Shown here piece by piece: positions 1-7,341 of a DNA stretch of 40,163 nucleotides. The DNA is taken from NCBI RefSeq assembly GCF_003236365.1, contig NZ_POTZ01000008.1, forward strand, positions 1-40,163. The letters are read 5' to 3'. The stretch comes from Streptomyces sp. NTH33. GTDB taxonomy: Bacteria > Actinomycetota > Actinomycetes > Streptomycetales > Streptomycetaceae. The notes beneath the pieces were generated by a model, which saw nothing but the letters and a program-made list of their open reading frames with translations, did not search any database and was not told the origin of the DNA. Position 1 is the stretch's first letter, and the number at the start of each line of letters is the position of its first letter. A program made the translations under genes and the position numbers.

Positions 1-534
1 CACAGCCACCCCGGCTTCGCCCCCGCCCCCGGCGTCGGCGGCGCCAAACGCGGCGGCATCCTCAACGTCGTCCTCGGCTACCGCTATCCCCAAGGCGCCG
101 TACTGGGCACCGACCCCGACCAGGAAGTCGTCCCCGACACCCTGCGCCTCACCGGCGATCCGGGCACCCGCGCCCCCCACATGTGGGTACAGCGTGCAGG
201 CGAACGCATCTCGACCCTCGACCTGTACGAACGCTCCCTGGTCCTGCTGAGCGACACCCGGTCGACGGCGGACTGGCACACGGCGGCGCAGCGCATCGCC
301 GAGACCGACGGCGTACGCCTGGACTCGTACCGCATCGGCACCGAGCTGACCTACGCCCCGCAGGCCGACGAGGCCGGCACACCCCCCGACTGGGCCCGCA
401 CCCACGGCACGACGCCCGACGGCGCGGTACTCGTCCGCCCGGACGGCTTCGTGGCCTGGCGAGCGGCAGGCGCCGTACCGGACGCCGAGGCAACGCTGCG
501 CCAGGTCGTACGGACCGTGCTCAGGACACCCTGA
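1..534 (+). CDS. FAD-dependent aromatic monooxygenase, C-terminal part (partial)
   Basis: Only the last 177 codons are in the window; the gene enters from the left edge in frame 1 and stops at TGA 532-534. The sequence shows the C-terminal thioredoxin-like region of the PheA/TfdB type FAD-binding hydroxylases: a GxRAPH-like motif (GTRAPHMWV, residues 56-64), a short 'DLYERSLVLL' strand-helix, and a terminal GAVLVRPDGFVAWR motif. Enzymes of this family hydroxylate aromatic rings using NAD(P)H and O2. The substrate cannot be judged because the FAD-binding half is missing. A strong hairpin follows the stop, so this is probably the end of its transcript. Confidence 0.8.
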   Translation, partial: HSHPGFAPAPGVGGAKRGGILNVVLGYRYPQGAVLGTDPDQEVVPDTLRLTGDPGTRAPHMWVQRAGERISTLDLYERSLVLLSDTRSTADWHTAAQRIAETDGVRLDSYRIGTELTYAPQADEAGTPPDWARTHGTTPDGAVLVRPDGFVAWRAAGAVPDAEATLRQVVRTVLRTP

Positions 535-578
535 CCGGCCCCGAAAGCACGTCCCGAAACACGTCCCGGAAACACAAG

Positions 579-606
579 GCCACCCGCACCACGCGGTGCG
601 GGTGGC
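579..606. terminator. Bidirectional hairpin between convergent genes
   Basis: Perfect 12-bp stem (GCCACCCGCACC / GGTGCGGGTGGC) with a 4-nt loop, between the convergent monooxygenase and phosphatase genes. No long T tract, as is common in Streptomyces terminators. Confidence 0.7.
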
Positions 607-668
607 GCGGCCGCGGGCACAGCGCGGCCCCGGCACGAAACCCCTCACCCGGACCGCGACAGCCGACG

Positions 669-2927
669 CTACCGCTGCGCATCGGGCAGCCGGCCCGCCT
701 CGGGCAGAACCTGCTCGCACCAGATGATCTTGCCCTCACGGGCGTGACGGGTGCCCCAGCGCTGAGTGAGCTGGGCGACCAGCAGCAGGCCGCGTCCACC
801 CTCGTCGAAGACCCGGGCCCGGCGCAGATGCGGAGCGGTGCCGCTGGCGTCGGAGACCTCGCAGATGACCGTCCGGTCGTAGATGAGCCGCAGCTGGATC
901 GGGGGCCGGCCGTACCGGATGGCGTTGGTGACCAGCTCACTCACCACCAGTTCGGTCACGAAACCGATCTCCTCAAGACCCCACGCCGCCAGCATGCGGG
1001 CGGCCCGGGCACGGATCCGGGCCACCTCGGCCGGATCCGCGGGAACGTCCCAGGTGGCGACCCGCGCCTTGTCCAGACCATGCGGCCGGACCAGCAGCAG
1101 CGCGGCATCATCGGCCGGAGGCTCGGACAACAGCGACTTGAGCACGTCGTCACACAACGTCTCCAGCGAGTCGCACGGCTCGGACAGCGCCTGGCGCAGT
1201 TCCTCCATCCCCACGTCCAGACCGCGCTGCCTGGACTCGACCAGGCCATCGGTGTAGAAGGCGAGCAGACTGCCCTCCTCCACCTCCACCTCCACCGTCT
1301 CGAACGGCACACCCCCCACACCGAGCGGTGGCCCGACCGGCAGATCGAGAAAACCGGCACTGCCGTCCGGAGCCACGAGGACGGGCGCCGGATGACCGGC
1401 ACAGGCCAGGGCGCACCGCCCGGCCACCGGGTCGTACACCGCGTACAGACAGGTGGTCCCGATACCGTCGGCACCTCCGAACCCCAGACCGGCATCGCCG
1501 TCGGCGCCCGACTCCGCGGACAGCCGGCTCACCAGGTCGTCCAACCGGGTGAGCAGCTCCTCCGGGGTCGGATCGACATCGGCGAGGGTACGCACGGCCG
1601 TACGCAGCCTGCCCATGGCGGCGGCGGCGTGGATACCGTGCCCGACCACGTCCCCGACCACCAGCGCGACCCGGGCACCGGAGAGCTCGATCACGTCGAA
1701 CCAGTCGCCACCCACCCCGGCACGGGGCGCCGCAGGCAGATACCGCGAGGCCGCCGACACCGCCGAGTGCTCGGGCAACTGCTGCGGCAGCAGACTGCTC
1801 TGCAGCGTACGAGCGATCTCGTACTGGCTCTCCAGCACCGCGGCCCTCTCGATGCTCGCGGAGGCCAGCTGGGCGAGCTGCACGAGGATCGCCTCGTCGT
1901 CCGCCGTGAAGTCGCTGCCGTCCTCCTTGTCCGAGAGCTGGACCAGGCCCAGGTTGCGACCGTCGGAGGCGATCAGCGGGACGGCCAGCCAACCACGCAT
2001 CGGCGGATGCGCCACGGCATAGGAACCGAATCCCCGCCAGGCCGGATGGGCTTCCAGCTGGTCCTGGGTCATCCGCATCGGCCGGTTGTCCCTGCACACC
2101 AGGACATAGATCCCCTCGCCGACCGGGGGCGCGTCGAAGAAGCGGTACTCGGCGTACTTGTCCGACAGCGAGACCGCGTTGATCGCCTGGGCCCAGCGGA
2201 GATTCATGGTCATGCTGGTGACCGACTGGTGCGTGCCCACCAGCGCTCTGGCCTCCTCGGTGACCGTCTGAAGGGCATAATCCAACGACGGCGCGGCATT
2301 GATCCGCAGACTGGCCCGGGCCAGGTCCCGCAACTGCCGGGAACGCCTGCGCTCGGCCACCACGGCGGCCGCGGCCCGCTCGTAGAGCCGACCGCGTTCG
2401 GCCGCGTCCAGCCGCAACCGGACCTCGCTCATCACCGAGGCACCCAGTTGCTCCAGGGCACGCTCCTCCTCCGGATCCCACCGCCGCGGCCTGGTGTCGA
2501 TGACGCACAGCACGCCGATCGGCAACTCCCCCAGAAACAGCGGTACACCCAGGTACGCGCGCATGCCGGTGGCCGCGACCGCGAGCTCGGCCCAGTGCGC
2601 GGAGTCGCCCCGGACGTCATCGATGACCAGCGGCCGACCCGACGCCACCACCTCGGAGCAGAAACCCCAGCCGAGCCGCTCCTGCTCCCCATGCCCCGGT
2701 ACGGCCGTACCGGTCCCGCCCCGGACGAACTGCCGGTCCGCCCCGGCCAGACCGATCAGCGCCATGCCGGTGTCCAGCAACCTGACGGCCAGGCTCACGG
2801 ACCGGGCGAAGGCCTCCTCGGTCAGCTCGTCGACCGCGCGGACGGCCTCCACCGCGGCCAGCCGTGAGGGGTCACGCAACACCTCGGCAGGGTCCGGCGG
2901 GATACCCGCCTTACGGAGCTCGGCCAT
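669..2927 (-). CDS. GAF-GAF-SpoIIE/PP2C phosphatase with C-terminal anti-sigma type ATPase domain
   Basis: A 752-residue multi-domain signalling protein. The ATG at 2927 is chosen because GGAGGG lies just upstream; the frame is open for 56 more codons but without coding character. Visible order: GAF domain (about residues 30-170), helical linker, second GAF domain (about 200-370), SpoIIE/PP2C-type Ser/Thr phosphatase (about 390-615, with GGDWFDVIEL and VGDVVGHG metal-site motifs), then an RsbW-like HATPase domain (about 620-752, N box ELVVSELVTNAIRYG and G box DEGGRGLLLV). Such proteins are known to dephosphorylate anti-anti-sigma factors and bind sigma or anti-anti-sigma partners, in stress or osmotic responses. 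No membrane segment is seen. Single-gene unit; its immediate partners are not adjacent here. Confidence 0.88.
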   Translation of the reverse strand: MAELRKAGIPPDPAEVLRDPSRLAAVEAVRAVDELTEEAFARSVSLAVRLLDTGMALIGLAGADRQFVRGGTGTAVPGHGEQERLGWGFCSEVVASGRPLVIDDVRGDSAHWAELAVAATGMRAYLGVPLFLGELPIGVLCVIDTRPRRWDPEEERALEQLGASVMSEVRLRLDAAERGRLYERAAAAVVAERRRSRQLRDLARASLRINAAPSLDYALQTVTEEARALVGTHQSVTSMTMNLRWAQAINAVSLSDKYAEYRFFDAPPVGEGIYVLVCRDNRPMRMTQDQLEAHPAWRGFGSYAVAHPPMRGWLAVPLIASDGRNLGLVQLSDKEDGSDFTADDEAILVQLAQLASASIERAAVLESQYEIARTLQSSLLPQQLPEHSAVSAASRYLPAAPRAGVGGDWFDVIELSGARVALVVGDVVGHGIHAAAAMGRLRTAVRTLADVDPTPEELLTRLDDLVSRLSAESGADGDAGLGFGGADGIGTTCLYAVYDPVAGRCALACAGHPAPVLVAPDGSAGFLDLPVGPPLGVGGVPFETVEVEVEEGSLLAFYTDGLVESRQRGLDVGMEELRQALSEPCDSLETLCDDVLKSLLSEPPADDAALLLVRPHGLDKARVATWDVPADPAEVARIRARAARMLAAWGLEEIGFVTELVVSELVTNAIRYGRPPIQLRLIYDRTVICEVSDASGTAPHLRRARVFDEGGRGLLLVAQLTQRWGTRHAREGKIIWCEQVLPEAGRLPDAQR

Positions 2928-3151
2928 CGTCCCTCCGCTCCTGCTGTGCGAGTACACACCCCGCTCGGGTCCACGGCACAGGACCCTCGCCCGAGACCGC
3001 CAGGTCTTCCAAAGATCTCGCACACGTCCGCACGGCTTCCACCGATGCCCGGACGTTCTTACCGGAAAGCCACCTTTGCCCGCCTCCAAAAGCACGCCGG
3101 ACGGCCACGCCGGCGACCTCCGCCGGGGGATGCCTCATGTCCCGCACAATA

Positions 3152-3185
3152 GAAAAGGCCAGGTCAGAGACTCCCTGACCTGGCC
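3152..3185 (-). terminator. Original chromosomal terminator of the tRNA-Thr gene
   Basis: Perfect stem GGCCAGGTCAG / CTGACCTGGCC with 7-nt loop; on the minus strand it is followed by a TTTTC tract (AAAA at 3153-3156 on the plus strand). It lies immediately outside attL, in the position where the leftward tRNA-Thr transcript would have ended before the element integrated. A different terminator now serves the tRNA (18520-18556). Confidence 0.75.
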
Positions 3186-3191
3186 ACTCCC

Positions 3192-3235
3192 GAGCCCCCT
3201 GTCGGATTCGAACCGACGACCTACGCATTACAAGT
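3192..3235. repeat. attL core: 44-bp copy of tRNA-Thr 3' part
   Basis: Identical over 44 nt to 18564-18607. It contains the T arm, variable loop, 3' anticodon stem and part of the anticodon loop, but not the D arm or 5' acceptor strand, so it is not a functional tRNA. The flanking bases differ on both sides of the repeat, which fixes its limits. Confidence 0.93.
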
Positions 3236-3332
3236 TTCCGGGATCATCGTCCGTGACGGGTCGCAGCGGTTCGTATTCGCAGGTCAAATAGGGTTTCGCA
3301 CCCTCCCGAACTGCCCCGGTCGACCGCGAATC

Positions 3333-3351
3333 GCAACTGAGACTGCAACTG
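3333..3351. repeat. Putative integrase arm-type sites, left
   Basis: GCAACTG at 3333-3339 and again at 3345-3351, a 12-nt period, about 97 nt inside the attL core. The same pair with the same period occurs 50 nt inside attR (18495-18513). Tyrosine recombinases of elements bind arm sites like these through their N-terminal domain. The binding itself is inference. Confidence 0.55.
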
Positions 3352-3454
3352 CCGACCAGTCCCCGCCGCCAAGCGAGCGGCCGCACATCCGGACGCGGCG
3401 CACGGGTGGCCGATAGGTCAGCGGCACCCACACCTCGAGCGGTTCAGGCACAGA

Positions 3455-3484
3455 GAAGCCCCCAGCTGTCCGGCTGGGGGCTTC
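3455..3484. terminator. Terminator downstream of the element's leftward HTH gene
   Basis: Perfect 12-bp stem GAAGCCCCCAGC / GCTGGGGGCTTC with a 6-nt loop, 14 nt after the stop of the leftward gene 3499-3780. Confidence 0.75.
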
Positions 3485-3498
3485 GTCGCGCTCGGGGG

Positions 3499-3780
3499 TC
3501 ACACCGCCTCGGCTGGGCCCTTCCGCTCCGTACCGGCGTTGACGATCCGGCGTACCTGCTGGCGGGTGTACCCCGTCACCTCGCAGATGTCCTTCTGAGC
3601 CAGTCCGTCCGTGTCGGCCTGGCGGATCGCCTCGGCCAGTTCCTGGCGAAGGATCTCGGCCCGTTGCTCGGCTTCCCTGAAGCGGCCGGCGATGTGCTGG
3701 AGGGAGCGCTTATCCATGGCACACAGTGTTCCATCGTCGGCGATGGCCGCTGTGGGCGTGGCAGGTTCGATGAGCCTCAT
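3499..3780 (-). CDS. Small helix-turn-helix protein, probable element repressor
   Basis: 93 residues. The C-terminal half has a heptad-like helix (AGRFREAEQRAEILRQEL) followed by a helix-turn-helix (GLAQKDICEVTGYTRQQVRRIVN, about residues 59-81) like those of small Streptomyces regulators. ATG 3780 lacks a Shine-Dalgarno sequence, but a TAACCT -10-like box on the minus strand lies 8 nt upstream, so a leaderless start fits. ATG 3717 (MDKRSLQH, 72 aa) is the alternative and would keep the HTH. It is transcribed divergently from the main transfer operon. TGTTCC half-sites lie at both promoters (3727-3732, 3781-3786, and the full palindrome 3836-3852), so it may repress both; that is inference. 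Confidence 0.7.
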   Translation of the reverse strand: MRLIEPATPTAAIADDGTLCAMDKRSLQHIAGRFREAEQRAEILRQELAEAIRQADTDGLAQKDICEVTGYTRQQVRRIVNAGTERKGPAEAV

Positions 3781-3828
3781 GGAACATGAGGTTACCGACC
3801 ATGCGCCACTTTGCCTAGCTCAAAGCGG

Positions 3829-3858
3829 TTGACAAGGGAACACGATGTTCCCTACTCT
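3829..3858 (+). promoter_or_regulatory. Promoter of the transfer operon with an operator filling its spacer
   Basis: TTGACA (3829-3834), 18-nt spacer, TACTCT (3853-3858). The spacer contains GGGAACACGATGTTCCC (3836-3852), a perfect 7-3-7 palindrome running right up to the -10. A repressor bound there would exclude RNA polymerase. The probable start point near 3865 leaves a leader of about 95 nt before the first ATG at 3959. Confidence 0.75.
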
Positions 3859-3891
3859 TCAGGTGTTGGCCCGAGATGGACCAACAGAACA

Positions 3892-3925
3892 GCCCCCGGC
3901 GGTGCTGGTAACACCGACCGAGGGC
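3892..3925 (+). ncRNA. Two-tier leader hairpin, copy 1
   Basis: Outer stem GCCCCCGG / CCGAGGGC (one C-A mismatch) encloses an inner stem GGTG / CACC with loop CTGGTAA, followed by CTA. It lies in the 5' leader of gene 3959-4423, 33 nt before the ATG. The same architecture, with matching inner hairpin and CTA tail, recurs at 4468-4500 before the next gene. Function is not known to me; attenuation, mRNA stability or protein binding are possible. Confidence 0.55.
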
Positions 3926-3958
3926 CTACGGAACCACCTGCAGCAACAGGGAGAACCG

Positions 3959-4423
3959 ATGCTCAACCTTCTCACGGCCCCCCGGACCGCCCGCACCGTG
4001 CGCGGTCTGATCGGAACCCTCATCGAGACGGCCGCCGACGCCGTCCGCTCCCTGGCCCCCGCCGAGCCGGCCGCGGTCGAGCCGGTCGTCGAGGCCCCGG
4101 ACCCGGCCGGCCTGTACGAGGCCGACGAGATGCCCGAGACCGAGGCGATCGAGGCCGCCGCCGCCGAGTACGAGCGCGCCGCCGACCAGGCCCGCCGCGC
4201 CGACCGCGGCAAGCGCGCCGCGAAGAAGGTCTTGGACCGGCTCCCGGCCGGCGTGTACGGCGCCTGGCGCGTCTTCCGCACCCCGTCGTCCCGGCAGACC
4301 CCGGACCTGGCGGAGATCACCCGCCTGTTCAAGGCCCACGGCCTGGGCCCGGTCCCGATGAAGCCGTGCGCCCCGTCGCTGAAGGTCGAGGCCGTCGAGC
4401 CCGCCCTCTCCGTCGCCGCCTGA
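3959..4423 (+). CDS. Hypothetical AICE protein, first gene of transfer operon
   Basis: 154 residues. ATG 3959 follows GGGAGA; the frame is open further upstream (ATG 3845), but that start would lie inside the promoter. The N-terminus is moderately hydrophobic, then an acidic Ala/Glu-rich stretch (about residues 37-75), a basic segment (RAADQARRADRGKRAAKKVLDRL split across about 75-100) and a C-terminal region with LAEITRLFKAHGL. No family is recognised. It opens the rightward operon, behind the operator-containing promoter and leader hairpin. Confidence 0.7.
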   Translation: MLNLLTAPRTARTVRGLIGTLIETAADAVRSLAPAEPAAVEPVVEAPDPAGLYEADEMPETEAIEAAAAEYERAADQARRADRGKRAAKKVLDRLPAGVYGAWRVFRTPSSRQTPDLAEITRLFKAHGLGPVPMKPCAPSLKVEAVEPALSVAA

Positions 4424-4467
4424 GCGACCCCAACACCACAGCTCTACGGCCGCCGCACAAGCGGACG

Positions 4468-4500
4468 GCCCCGGCAGGTGCTCGCAACACCCGCCGGGGC
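4468..4500 (+). ncRNA. Two-tier leader hairpin, copy 2
   Basis: Perfect outer stem GCCCCGGC / GCCGGGGC around inner stem GGTG / CACC with loop CTCGCAA, again followed by CTA. It sits in the 112-nt gap between genes 3959-4423 and 4536-4889, upstream of the Shine-Dalgarno sequence. Compared with copy 1 the stems change but pairing and loop frame (CTsGyAA) persist. Confidence 0.55.
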
Positions 4501-4535
4501 CTAGGCCGAACCCCTACACACCAGGGAGAAAGACC

Positions 4536-4889
4536 GTGCAGAACACCGTAGCGCCCTCCGTCAAGCCGTCCGCGGCGCAGATACTCGACACCCCGCTGCC
4601 CCAGCTCCTCGACGAGCTGCACGTCGACATCTTCGACTCGAGCATCCCGGACGCCGAGTTCTTCGGCGCGGTCGTCCAGCGGAAGAACGGCGAGCTCATC
4701 CTGTCGATGCCGACCGAGCGCAGCGAGCTGGAGCACGACACCGTGGCCCGCTACCTGCTCGCCCAGGTCTTCGACGTCGACCTGCCCAAGCTGCCGGCCC
4801 CGTTCGTCACCGCCCGCGCCGACAGCGGCGACTCGGACGCCGACATGGACGAGGCGCTGCGCCGCGTCCGCGACGGGCGGTCGGCGTGA
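4536..4889 (+). CDS. Hypothetical AICE protein
   Basis: 117 residues starting at GTG 4536, with GGGAGAAAG seven nt upstream. Acidic, soluble; two helices at about 14-30 (AQILDTPLPQLLDELHVD) and 60-78, with an HDTVARYLLAQVF segment. No recognised domain. The next gene starts by GTGA overlap at its stop, so the two are translationally coupled. The start is well supported by the ribosome binding site. Confidence 0.75.
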   Translation: MQNTVAPSVKPSAAQILDTPLPQLLDELHVDIFDSSIPDAEFFGAVVQRKNGELILSMPTERSELEHDTVARYLLAQVFDVDLPKLPAPFVTARADSGDSDADMDEALRRVRDGRSA

Positions 4890-5047
4890 GCGAGCACCAC
4901 GAGGACTACCGGGTGCGGGCGGCTCGCAAGGAGCTGTCCGCCCCGGCGGACCTGAGCGACGACCTGGCGATGGCCCGGAAGATCGGCCGCCTCGAGGTCG
5001 CCCTGGAGCAGCTGCTGGAGATGCTCGACGAGGGGGTGGCGGAGTGA
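4886..5047 (+). CDS. Small acidic hypothetical protein
   Basis: 53 codons from GTG 4886 to TGA 5047, overlapping both neighbours by 4 nt (GTGA). The product is Glu/Asp/Arg-rich with a strong predicted C-terminal amphipathic helix (RKIGRLEVALEQLLEMLDEG), which could dimerise. Support comes from the tight coupling in the operon and codon bias, not from a known family. Confidence 0.65.
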   Translation: MSEHHEDYRVRAARKELSAPADLSDDLAMARKIGRLEVALEQLLEMLDEGVAE

Positions 5048-5427
5048 GCAGGCCGCCTTTCCCGCCCTGCACGGTCACGCTGGAGACGATCGACCACGGG
5101 CCGGTGACGTTCGACTGCCCGCCGTGGTGTATCGGTCACGGCTGGCAGGTCGGCGCCGGTATCGGCCGCAACGACGTCACCCACGCCTCGGTGCGGGTGA
5201 AGGCGGCGGCGGAGACGGAGGCTCACGGCCTGGTGCCGCTGCTGTCCTCCCGGATCTCGTGGGCGCCGTTCTCCGAGCTGTTCCCCCTCGTCGACGTCGA
5301 GCTGTACGTGCAGCACAGCTTCCCGGCGGAGGACATCGCGCACGTGGCGGCCGGTCTGCGGAAGGCCGCCGAGCGGCTGGAGCTGCTGGCCGCCGAGGCG
5401 ATCCGGCTGCGGGGCGACGTCCGGTGA
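5044..5427 (+). CDS. DUF6907-like protein
   Basis: 127 residues, GTG 5044 overlapping the previous stop. It contains CPPWCIGHGW (residues 25-34) and a C-terminal helix FPAEDIAHVAAGLRKAAERLELLAAE broken across about 99-120. The CPPWCxxxH motif and layout match small actinobacterial proteins I know as DUF6907, common in Streptomyces mobile elements and near regulators. Biochemical role unknown; the Cys/His set could bind a metal. It may tie to the neighbouring small genes because all four are coupled by 4-nt overlaps. Confidence 0.75.
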   Translation: MSRPPFPPCTVTLETIDHGPVTFDCPPWCIGHGWQVGAGIGRNDVTHASVRVKAAAETEAHGLVPLLSSRISWAPFSELFPLVDVELYVQHSFPAEDIAHVAAGLRKAAERLELLAAEAIRLRGDVR

Positions 5428-5618
5428 GTGTCGCCCTGGTGCGCCGGCCGACCGAGGAGGCCGCCATCGCGGCGGTCTCCCGGGAGGCCCGGCCCCTTCC
5501 CCCGATTCACGTCATCCTCGCCGACCTGCTCGCCGCGAACCGTGCGGGCGACAGGCACGGCGTCAACCTCTGCGCGCACCGTGCCGTGCGCGCCGCTGCC
5601 CCGGAGGTGGGCGAATGA
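5424..5618 (+). CDS. Small hypothetical protein
   Basis: 64 codons from GTG 5424 to TGA 5618, coupled at both ends (GTGA and ATGA). The product has a mid helix IHVILADLLAANRAGD and a short C-terminal NLCAHRAVRAAA segment. No family recognised. Inferred to be real from the gapless operon arrangement. Confidence 0.6.
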   Translation: MSVALVRRPTEEAAIAAVSREARPLPPIHVILADLLAANRAGDRHGVNLCAHRAVRAAAPEVGE

Positions 5619-5785
5619 GCACCACGACCCTGGCCCGTATCCCCGCGGACGTCTCCGACGAGCTGCTGCGAAAGCTGCACGTCGAGGCCGTCTGGAACGT
5701 GCCGCTTGACGAGCGGCGTACCTGCCCCCAGCACCTGAACTGGCGCGACCGCTGCGCCCACCAGCACGCGGAGGCGGGCCGATGA
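5615..5785 (+). CDS. Small Cys/His-containing hypothetical protein
   Basis: 56 residues from ATG 5615 to TGA 5785, with ATGA overlaps at both ends. The C-terminal half has a C-x-x-H...C-x-x-H-x-H arrangement (CPQH at 37-40, CAHQH at 48-52), which suggests a zinc site. N-terminal part resembles a short helical segment (DVSDELLRKLHVEAVWNV). Function unknown. Confidence 0.6.
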   Translation: MSTTTLARIPADVSDELLRKLHVEAVWNVPLDERRTCPQHLNWRDRCAHQHAEAGR

Positions 5786-6831
5786 CCAGCACCACGATCC
5801 GGCGGGAGCTGACCCGCGGGCAGTGCGCCGTCCTCGTCCTGGCCGCCGTGCCGATGGTCGCCTTCGGCGGCCTGGGCGGCTGGGGCACCTTTACGAACAT
5901 CGCGGCCGAGTTCGGCCGTGCGGCTACCGCGCTGGGCGTGGTCGCCGCCGGGGAGGGCGTGACCCTCGTTCTCGCCCTGGTCATGGTCGGGCTGACCATG
6001 CTGGGCCAGTCGTCGCCGGCACCCGTGCGGGCCGGTCTGTGGCTGGCGCCGCTCGCCGCGGCCGTGACGGGCGTAGTCGTCGCCGACGACGTCACCGAGG
6101 CGGTCGTGTACGCCATGACCCCCATGGCCATGTCCGCGGCGGCTGAGGGCCTGGGGCTGCTGGCCCGCAGGGTCGTCGTCTTCCGTACCGGGGTGGATAT
6201 GGAGGTGCAGAGCCGGAACGCGGAGACGCTGCAGCGGCTCGCCTACCACCGCGCCCGTGCGGCGAACCACCCGGATGCGCGGAAGCGGAAGCGGTCGCAG
6301 CGGGCCGCGTGGCGGCTGGCCAAGCGCGTCGGCGTGGGGGATGCCGAGCTGGGCGCCGGCCTGGTCGACGTGCAGCGGGAGCGGCTGACCGAGGGCGCGG
6401 ACGCGGCTCTGCTCGACATGCTCACCGTGGCGCCCGCCCCGGTCGTCCCGGAGGTCGACGAGGTGACCGACGAGGTGACCGTGGAGCGGGTCGACGACGA
6501 CCAGGCGCTGCCCGTGCTGGAGCCTGCCGAGGTGGTCATCCCGGCCCGGGCCACGCTGACCGCGTCGCCGTTCATGTGGGAGGCGGTCGGCCCCGGGAAG
6601 CGTCCTCCGGTGGCCGCTGCGGTACCGGCTGAGACGGCCCGGCAGGTGGTCACCGAGCCGATCGTGCGCACTCCGTCCGAGCTGCGCCGTGAGGCCCGCA
6701 AGCTGCACCGGCAGGCGGTCAAGTCGACGAACCGTCCGGTGACCATCAAGACGCTGCAGGACGAGCTCGGCTTGTCGCGCCGTGAGGCAACCGAGCTGCG
6801 ACGCGAGGTCGTCGGAGGTGACCGGTCATGA
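5782..6831 (+). CDS. Spd-like membrane protein with C-terminal HTH, intramycelial spread
   Basis: 349 residues. Residues about 13-140 form four hydrophobic segments (starting QCAVLVLAAVPMVAFGGLGG and continuing through LVLALVMVGLTML, GLWLAPLAAAVTGVVV and MTPMAMSAAAEGLGLLA). A basic cytoplasmic region follows, and the last 45 residues contain a helix-turn-helix (TIKTLQDELGLSRREATEL). This plan, multiple TM plus DNA-binding tail, matches Streptomyces plasmid and AICE spread proteins of the SpdB type, which act with TraB to move the element between hyphal compartments across septa. ATG overlaps the previous stop; next gene overlaps by ATGA. Confidence 0.75.
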   Translation: MTSTTIRRELTRGQCAVLVLAAVPMVAFGGLGGWGTFTNIAAEFGRAATALGVVAAGEGVTLVLALVMVGLTMLGQSSPAPVRAGLWLAPLAAAVTGVVVADDVTEAVVYAMTPMAMSAAAEGLGLLARRVVVFRTGVDMEVQSRNAETLQRLAYHRARAANHPDARKRKRSQRAAWRLAKRVGVGDAELGAGLVDVQRERLTEGADAALLDMLTVAPAPVVPEVDEVTDEVTVERVDDDQALPVLEPAEVVIPARATLTASPFMWEAVGPGKRPPVAAAVPAETARQVVTEPIVRTPSELRREARKLHRQAVKSTNRPVTIKTLQDELGLSRREATELRREVVGGDRS

Positions 6832-7001
6832 AGCCGATCCTGTTCGGTGCCGTCCTCGCCGTGCTGTGGCTGCTGTTCGGCCTCCCGACCGCGCTGCCCG
6901 CCGCGCTCGTCACCCTCGTCTGCCAGCCGGTCATCCTCGCGTTCGCCGCCGGCCTCGTCGTCCGCCCGCACCTGCCGCGCGTTGGGGGGTGGGCGCGGTG
7001 A
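6828..7001 (+). CDS. Small Spd-like membrane protein
   Basis: 57 residues from ATG 6828 to TGA 7001. Nearly the whole protein is hydrophobic: two TM helices (about 4-22 and 25-46) separated by a proline turn, with a short basic tail RPHLPRVGGWAR. Coupled to both neighbours by ATGA and GTGA. Small hydrophobic proteins of this sort accompany traB in pSAM2-type elements and are grouped as spread (Spd) proteins; the assignment is by size, topology and position. Confidence 0.65.
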   Translation: MKPILFGAVLAVLWLLFGLPTALPAALVTLVCQPVILAFAAGLVVRPHLPRVGGWAR

Positions 7002-7339
7002 CCGAGCTGAACCCGCTCGCCAAGGCGGAGGCCGCCGTCACGGAGGCCGAGACGAACACCGTCGCCGTGCAGCTGGCGCTCGCCGCCGTCGAGCTGGCCA
7101 AGACCGCGCAGGCGCAGCAGCAGGCGCCGGCCTGCCAGCACCACCACCAGGCGCAGGAGTTCAACGCGAAGAAGTGGTGGACGATCGGCGGCCTCGCGAT
7201 CGTCGGCGGTTGCGTCGCCTGCGCCCTGGCCATGGCGTTCGCCGTCGCCATGGTCGCCATCGCCATCGGTGCCACCTGCGCCACCGGCTGCCTGCTCATC
7301 CTCCGCTCCCTGTGGGCGGACATCCAGAAGAGGAAGTGA
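6998..7339 (+). CDS. spdD: SpdD-like mobile element transfer protein
   Basis: 113 residues from GTG 6998, overlapping the previous stop. The N-terminal half is an Ala/Glu helix (AKAEAAVTEAETNTVAVQ onward) followed by a His/Gln-rich linker (QHHHQAQ) and a C-terminal TM region with the Gly/Cys-rich signature ATCATGCLLILRSLW and a basic end DIQKRK. This tail is typical of SpdD/'mobile element transfer protein' in Streptomyces AICEs. Such proteins support pock formation, the spread of the element in the recipient mycelium. Confidence 0.7.
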   Translation: MTELNPLAKAEAAVTEAETNTVAVQLALAAVELAKTAQAQQQAPACQHHHQAQEFNAKKWWTIGGLAIVGGCVACALAMAFAVAMVAIAIGATCATGCLLILRSLWADIQKRK

Positions 7340-7341
7340 CC

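Noticed and set aside
183..2867. Very long open frame on the plus strand opposite the phosphatase gene
   Set aside because: Composition is Arg/Gly/Pro/His-rich with no domain; it is the antisense of a gene with clear GAF/PP2C/ATPase motifs.
3192..3235. Second tRNA gene at attL
   Set aside because: Only the 3' part is present; no D arm or 5' acceptor strand, so it cannot fold as a tRNA.
3836..3852. LexA (SOS) box
   Set aside because: The actinobacterial box is GAAC-N4-GTTC; here the gap is five bases, so the symmetry does not fit LexA.
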